The translations under genes and the position numbers were made by a program. The notes beneath the pieces were generated by a model. It ran no database searches, was not told the DNA's origin, and was given only the letters and a program-made list of their open reading frames with translations. Of a DNA stretch of 51,410 nucleotides, positions 49,504-51,410 are shown piece after piece (position 1 is the first letter of the stretch; each line of letters begins with the position of its first letter). The stretch comes from an uncultured Helicobacter sp. GTDB lineage: Bacteria > Campylobacterota > Campylobacteria > Campylobacterales > Helicobacteraceae. Location: positions 1 through 51,410 of the forward strand of contig NZ_CAJTLL010000016.1 of assembly GCF_910577135.1 (NCBI RefSeq). The letters are read 5' to 3'.

Positions 49504-50334
49504 ATGTCTCATAATGATACAAACAATCAAGAACTTATGCAGCCACAAACTCAAAGTGCTATTCCTGTGCTTAGTATTGCAGGGAGTGATTGCAGCGGTG
49601 GAGCGGGCATTCAGGCGGATTTAAAGACCTTTGCTGCGCATAAATGCTTTGGTATGAGTGTAATCTTAAGCGTGGTAGCAGAGAATACCGCACGTGTGAT
49701 TTCTAGCTATGATGTGCCGCCTCAATGTGTCAGTGAGCAGATACAAGCCGTATTTGAGGACATTCCTCCACAGGCGACAAAGATAGGAATGCTCGGCTCA
49801 AATGCGATTATAGAATGCGTGGCTGAAAATCTTAGATTCTACAAGCCTCAAAATGTAGTGATTGACCCTGTGATGTTTGCAAAAAATGGCTTTCCGCTAA
49901 TGCCTAAGGATTGTCGCGTGGCTTTTAAAGAGCAGATTTTGCAATATAGCAATGTGCTAACGCCCAATATCCCAGAAGCACAGGAGCTTTGCGGCTTTGA
50001 GATTGCCCATATCAATGATATGAAAAGGGCAGCGCAAAGGCTCTATGATATGGGTGCAAAGGCGGTGCTACTTAAAGGTGGGCATAGCACAAATAACGCT
50101 GATGATGTGTTTTATAATGGGGCATTTCATATTTTAGAATCTCCTAAGATTGCCACTAGCAACACACATGGCACAGGCTGCACTCTAAGCTCCGCTATCG
50201 CGGCAAATCTCGCACTTGGACTCGATACCCTGCAAGCCATAAAGAAAGCAAAGGACTATGTTTTTTATGCGATTTTATATTCCTTAAAACTTGGCAAAGG
50301 CAACGGACCTACCAATCATTTGTTTAGATTCTAA
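49504..50334 (+). CDS. thiD: Hydroxymethylpyrimidine/phosphomethylpyrimidine kinase
   Basis: A 276-residue ribokinase-fold enzyme (two phosphorylations of HMP in thiamine synthesis). I start at the ATG at 49504 (MSHNDTNNQ) with AAAGGA nearby; a TTG at 49489 is also open. It shows LSIAGSDCSGGAGIQADLKTF, VIDPVMFAKNG, LTPNIPEA and the anion-hole GTGCTLSSAIAA. The ~25-residue N-terminal extension is non-conserved. No TPP riboswitch fits the 77-base upstream gap. Confidence 0.94.
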   Translation: MSHNDTNNQELMQPQTQSAIPVLSIAGSDCSGGAGIQADLKTFAAHKCFGMSVILSVVAENTARVISSYDVPPQCVSEQIQAVFEDIPPQATKIGMLGSNAIIECVAENLRFYKPQNVVIDPVMFAKNGFPLMPKDCRVAFKEQILQYSNVLTPNIPEAQELCGFEIAHINDMKRAAQRLYDMGAKAVLLKGGHSTNNADDVFYNGAFHILESPKIATSNTHGTGCTLSSAIAANLALGLDTLQAIKKAKDYVFYAILYSLKLGKGNGPTNHLFRF

Positions 50335-50520
50335 AAGCGCTTTTGGTATTGTAAAGGTTTATCTTAAAACATTCTCTTCATTATGAACGTTGCAGAGAAT
50401 GTGAGTGCTTTACTCAATATACATCAGTGTATACACACTTTGTAAGGTATCGCTTGCCCCTTAACAAAATACATAACTCATTCTTAATGAAGTAAAATAG
50501 TCCAATGGATAACATTTCGC
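50335..50520. other. Short gap after thiD
   Basis: No gene. AAAAGCGCTTTT just after the thiD stop is self-complementary, but leaves no loop and has no T tract, so it is a weak terminator at best. Confidence 0.4.
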
Positions 50521-50935
50521 CTATGGGGGGCGGTTATTTACCCTTACTTCTTTGAGTATTTCTTTAACATTCAAACAAAGGAAAATAACTCTCCCTGTTC
50601 TCATAGATAGCAATACCCTCTTGTGAATCTGCACTATCAATATGAGGCATATCAAATGAAAGTACATCTTAACTCCGCTGATGAAAGACATTATAAGTCG
50701 CTTTGAATGCTTTAGCTGCATTTTGTGAATATACTTGCAAACCACCTATATCTCTACTATGAAAGGCAAAGAGCCTTTCATCAGTTAAAATTGTATGTGC
50801 TGTCTTCGTAATGTGCTCATCAAGCAAAATAGTGTTTGGGTAATATATAATCCCTCACAAGATTCTTTTAAATGGGGGAATTGCTCAAAAATGATTCTCA
50901 AATGTGAGCCACTAAAACCATCAAAAACAAAACAA
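50521..50935 (-). pseudogene. Degenerate protein-coding remnant, unidentified
   Basis: Read on the minus strand, a coherent protein is visible across one frame change and two in-frame stops: FVFDGFSGSHLRIIFEQFP and HLKESCEGLYI, then TILLDEHITKTAHTILTDE, RLFAFHSRDIGGLQVYSQ and NAAKAFKATYNVFHQRS, a stop, DVLSFDMPHIDSADSQEG and IAIYENRESYFPLFEC, a stop, RNTQRSKGK. The frame change is near 50838-50850. A G6 tract lies at the lower end. Codon quality and continuity suggest a real lost gene. I do not recognise the family. Confidence 0.55.
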
Positions 50936-51410
50936 TAATGTTCTCCTTATCCTTAACTTAATGCCCCAAATCGTTATGCAAAGATAGAATATATCCTTAT
51001 AATTTTATGAATCTGGTATATCTAAATGCTCTGTCCTCAAGGATTCTATATTGTTAAAATAGATAACTTATGCACCATACAGCAAATAAGTCTATCAAAA
51101 TAGCTTGTAATGCTACAAGCTATACACTTTTACCTATAAAAGCGCATTCCAAGCACTCCGCATACGATTATTCCACTGCCAAATCCACATATTTACTTAA
51201 AGGACTAGCAATCACGTTTAGAGCAACGATTCCTAGTTTTAAGAGTCTTGTTTTATAAAAGAAACTTGTAAGATAGACAATAATAAGACTGGAACATAAG
51301 AAAAAACCAAATAAAGCACAAAGTGTAATTAAGGTATTTGGCTTATATCAAATTGAGAAATATCACTACTCTATACAGCAAAAGGTGTAAAGACACATAC
51401 CATAAAATAT
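50936..51410. other. AT-rich window end without a recognisable gene
   Basis: No supported coding region. A plus-strand frame of 62 codons at 51070-51258 has no recognisable motif. AAGGATAAGGAGAAC (complement at about 50938-50952) resembles a ribosome site for the degenerate remnant just downstream on the minus strand. Confidence 0.4.

Noticed and set aside
1..51410. tRNA or rRNA genes
   Set aside because: No cloverleaf or conserved rRNA segment was recognised in the gaps between genes.

Overview
The window reads as chromosome from an enterohepatic-type Helicobacter (Campylobacterota). Reasons: the carbonic anhydrase-kdsA-ribH-nusB-pyrF gene order, a crdA/crdB/czcB/czcA copper-efflux operon, a fused periplasmic MsrAB, a PhoU-linked phosphate operon, homopolymeric G tracts of the contingency-locus kind, AT-rich coding sequence, and very frequent TAGAATCT/AGATTCTA words. 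The species call is inference. I saw no rRNA, tRNA, CRISPR array or intact insertion sequence.

Layout. Bases 1-474 hold the 3' part of a TIGR04325-type methyltransferase gene interrupted by a G11 tract that puts it out of frame. Bases 525-6988 (mostly minus strand) are a decayed type I restriction-modification locus: hsdM with three frameshifts, hsdS cut to its first ~93 codons, and hsdR with a nonsense codon, a small deletion and a homopolymer frameshift. A DinJ/RelE-like toxin-antitoxin pair and a frameshifted GIY-YIG gene sit inside it, together with at least four clusters of a GTCATTGCGAG...CTCGCAATGAC palindromic repeat. Bases 7119-14073 (minus) look like one propionate/acetate operon: CoA-transferase, prpB, prpC, prpD, yjcH-like, actP, closed by a good hairpin terminator.

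Bases 14360-20757 (minus) form pstS-pstC-pstA-pstB-phoU-response regulator-histidine kinase. The kinase is split by one extra T in a T7 tract, and helically phased GTAAAG repeats lie upstream of pstS. After an intergenic G10 tract come galE (+), msrAB (-), a frameshifted EamA-family permease (-), an ankyrin protein resembling the Cj1386 haem-trafficking partner of catalase, and katA (-) with a Fur/PerR-type operator. Bases 27514-33286 (+) carry ribA and a molybdenum-cofactor cluster (moeA, moaD, moaE, mobB, mog, moaC) running directly into rmuC.

Bases 33544-33929 hold a broken DUF1104-like gene. Then come the copper-efflux operon (33949-39639, minus), feoB, an OprD-like porin, and a minus-strand operon from carbonic anhydrase through kdsA, ribH, nusB, pyrF and a truncated Eco57I-like methyltransferase to panC. 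That methyltransferase fragment carries a GC-rich palindromic insert that stays in frame. dedA and thiD follow on the plus strand. The last ~1 kb contains only a degenerate, unidentified coding remnant.

The most distinctive theme is reversible or recent gene inactivation by short tracts (G11, T7, T7, A8, G-rich stutter) and by small palindromic repeats that invade restriction-modification genes. A propionate operon that appears to use CoA transfer instead of PrpE is the most coherent metabolic unit.
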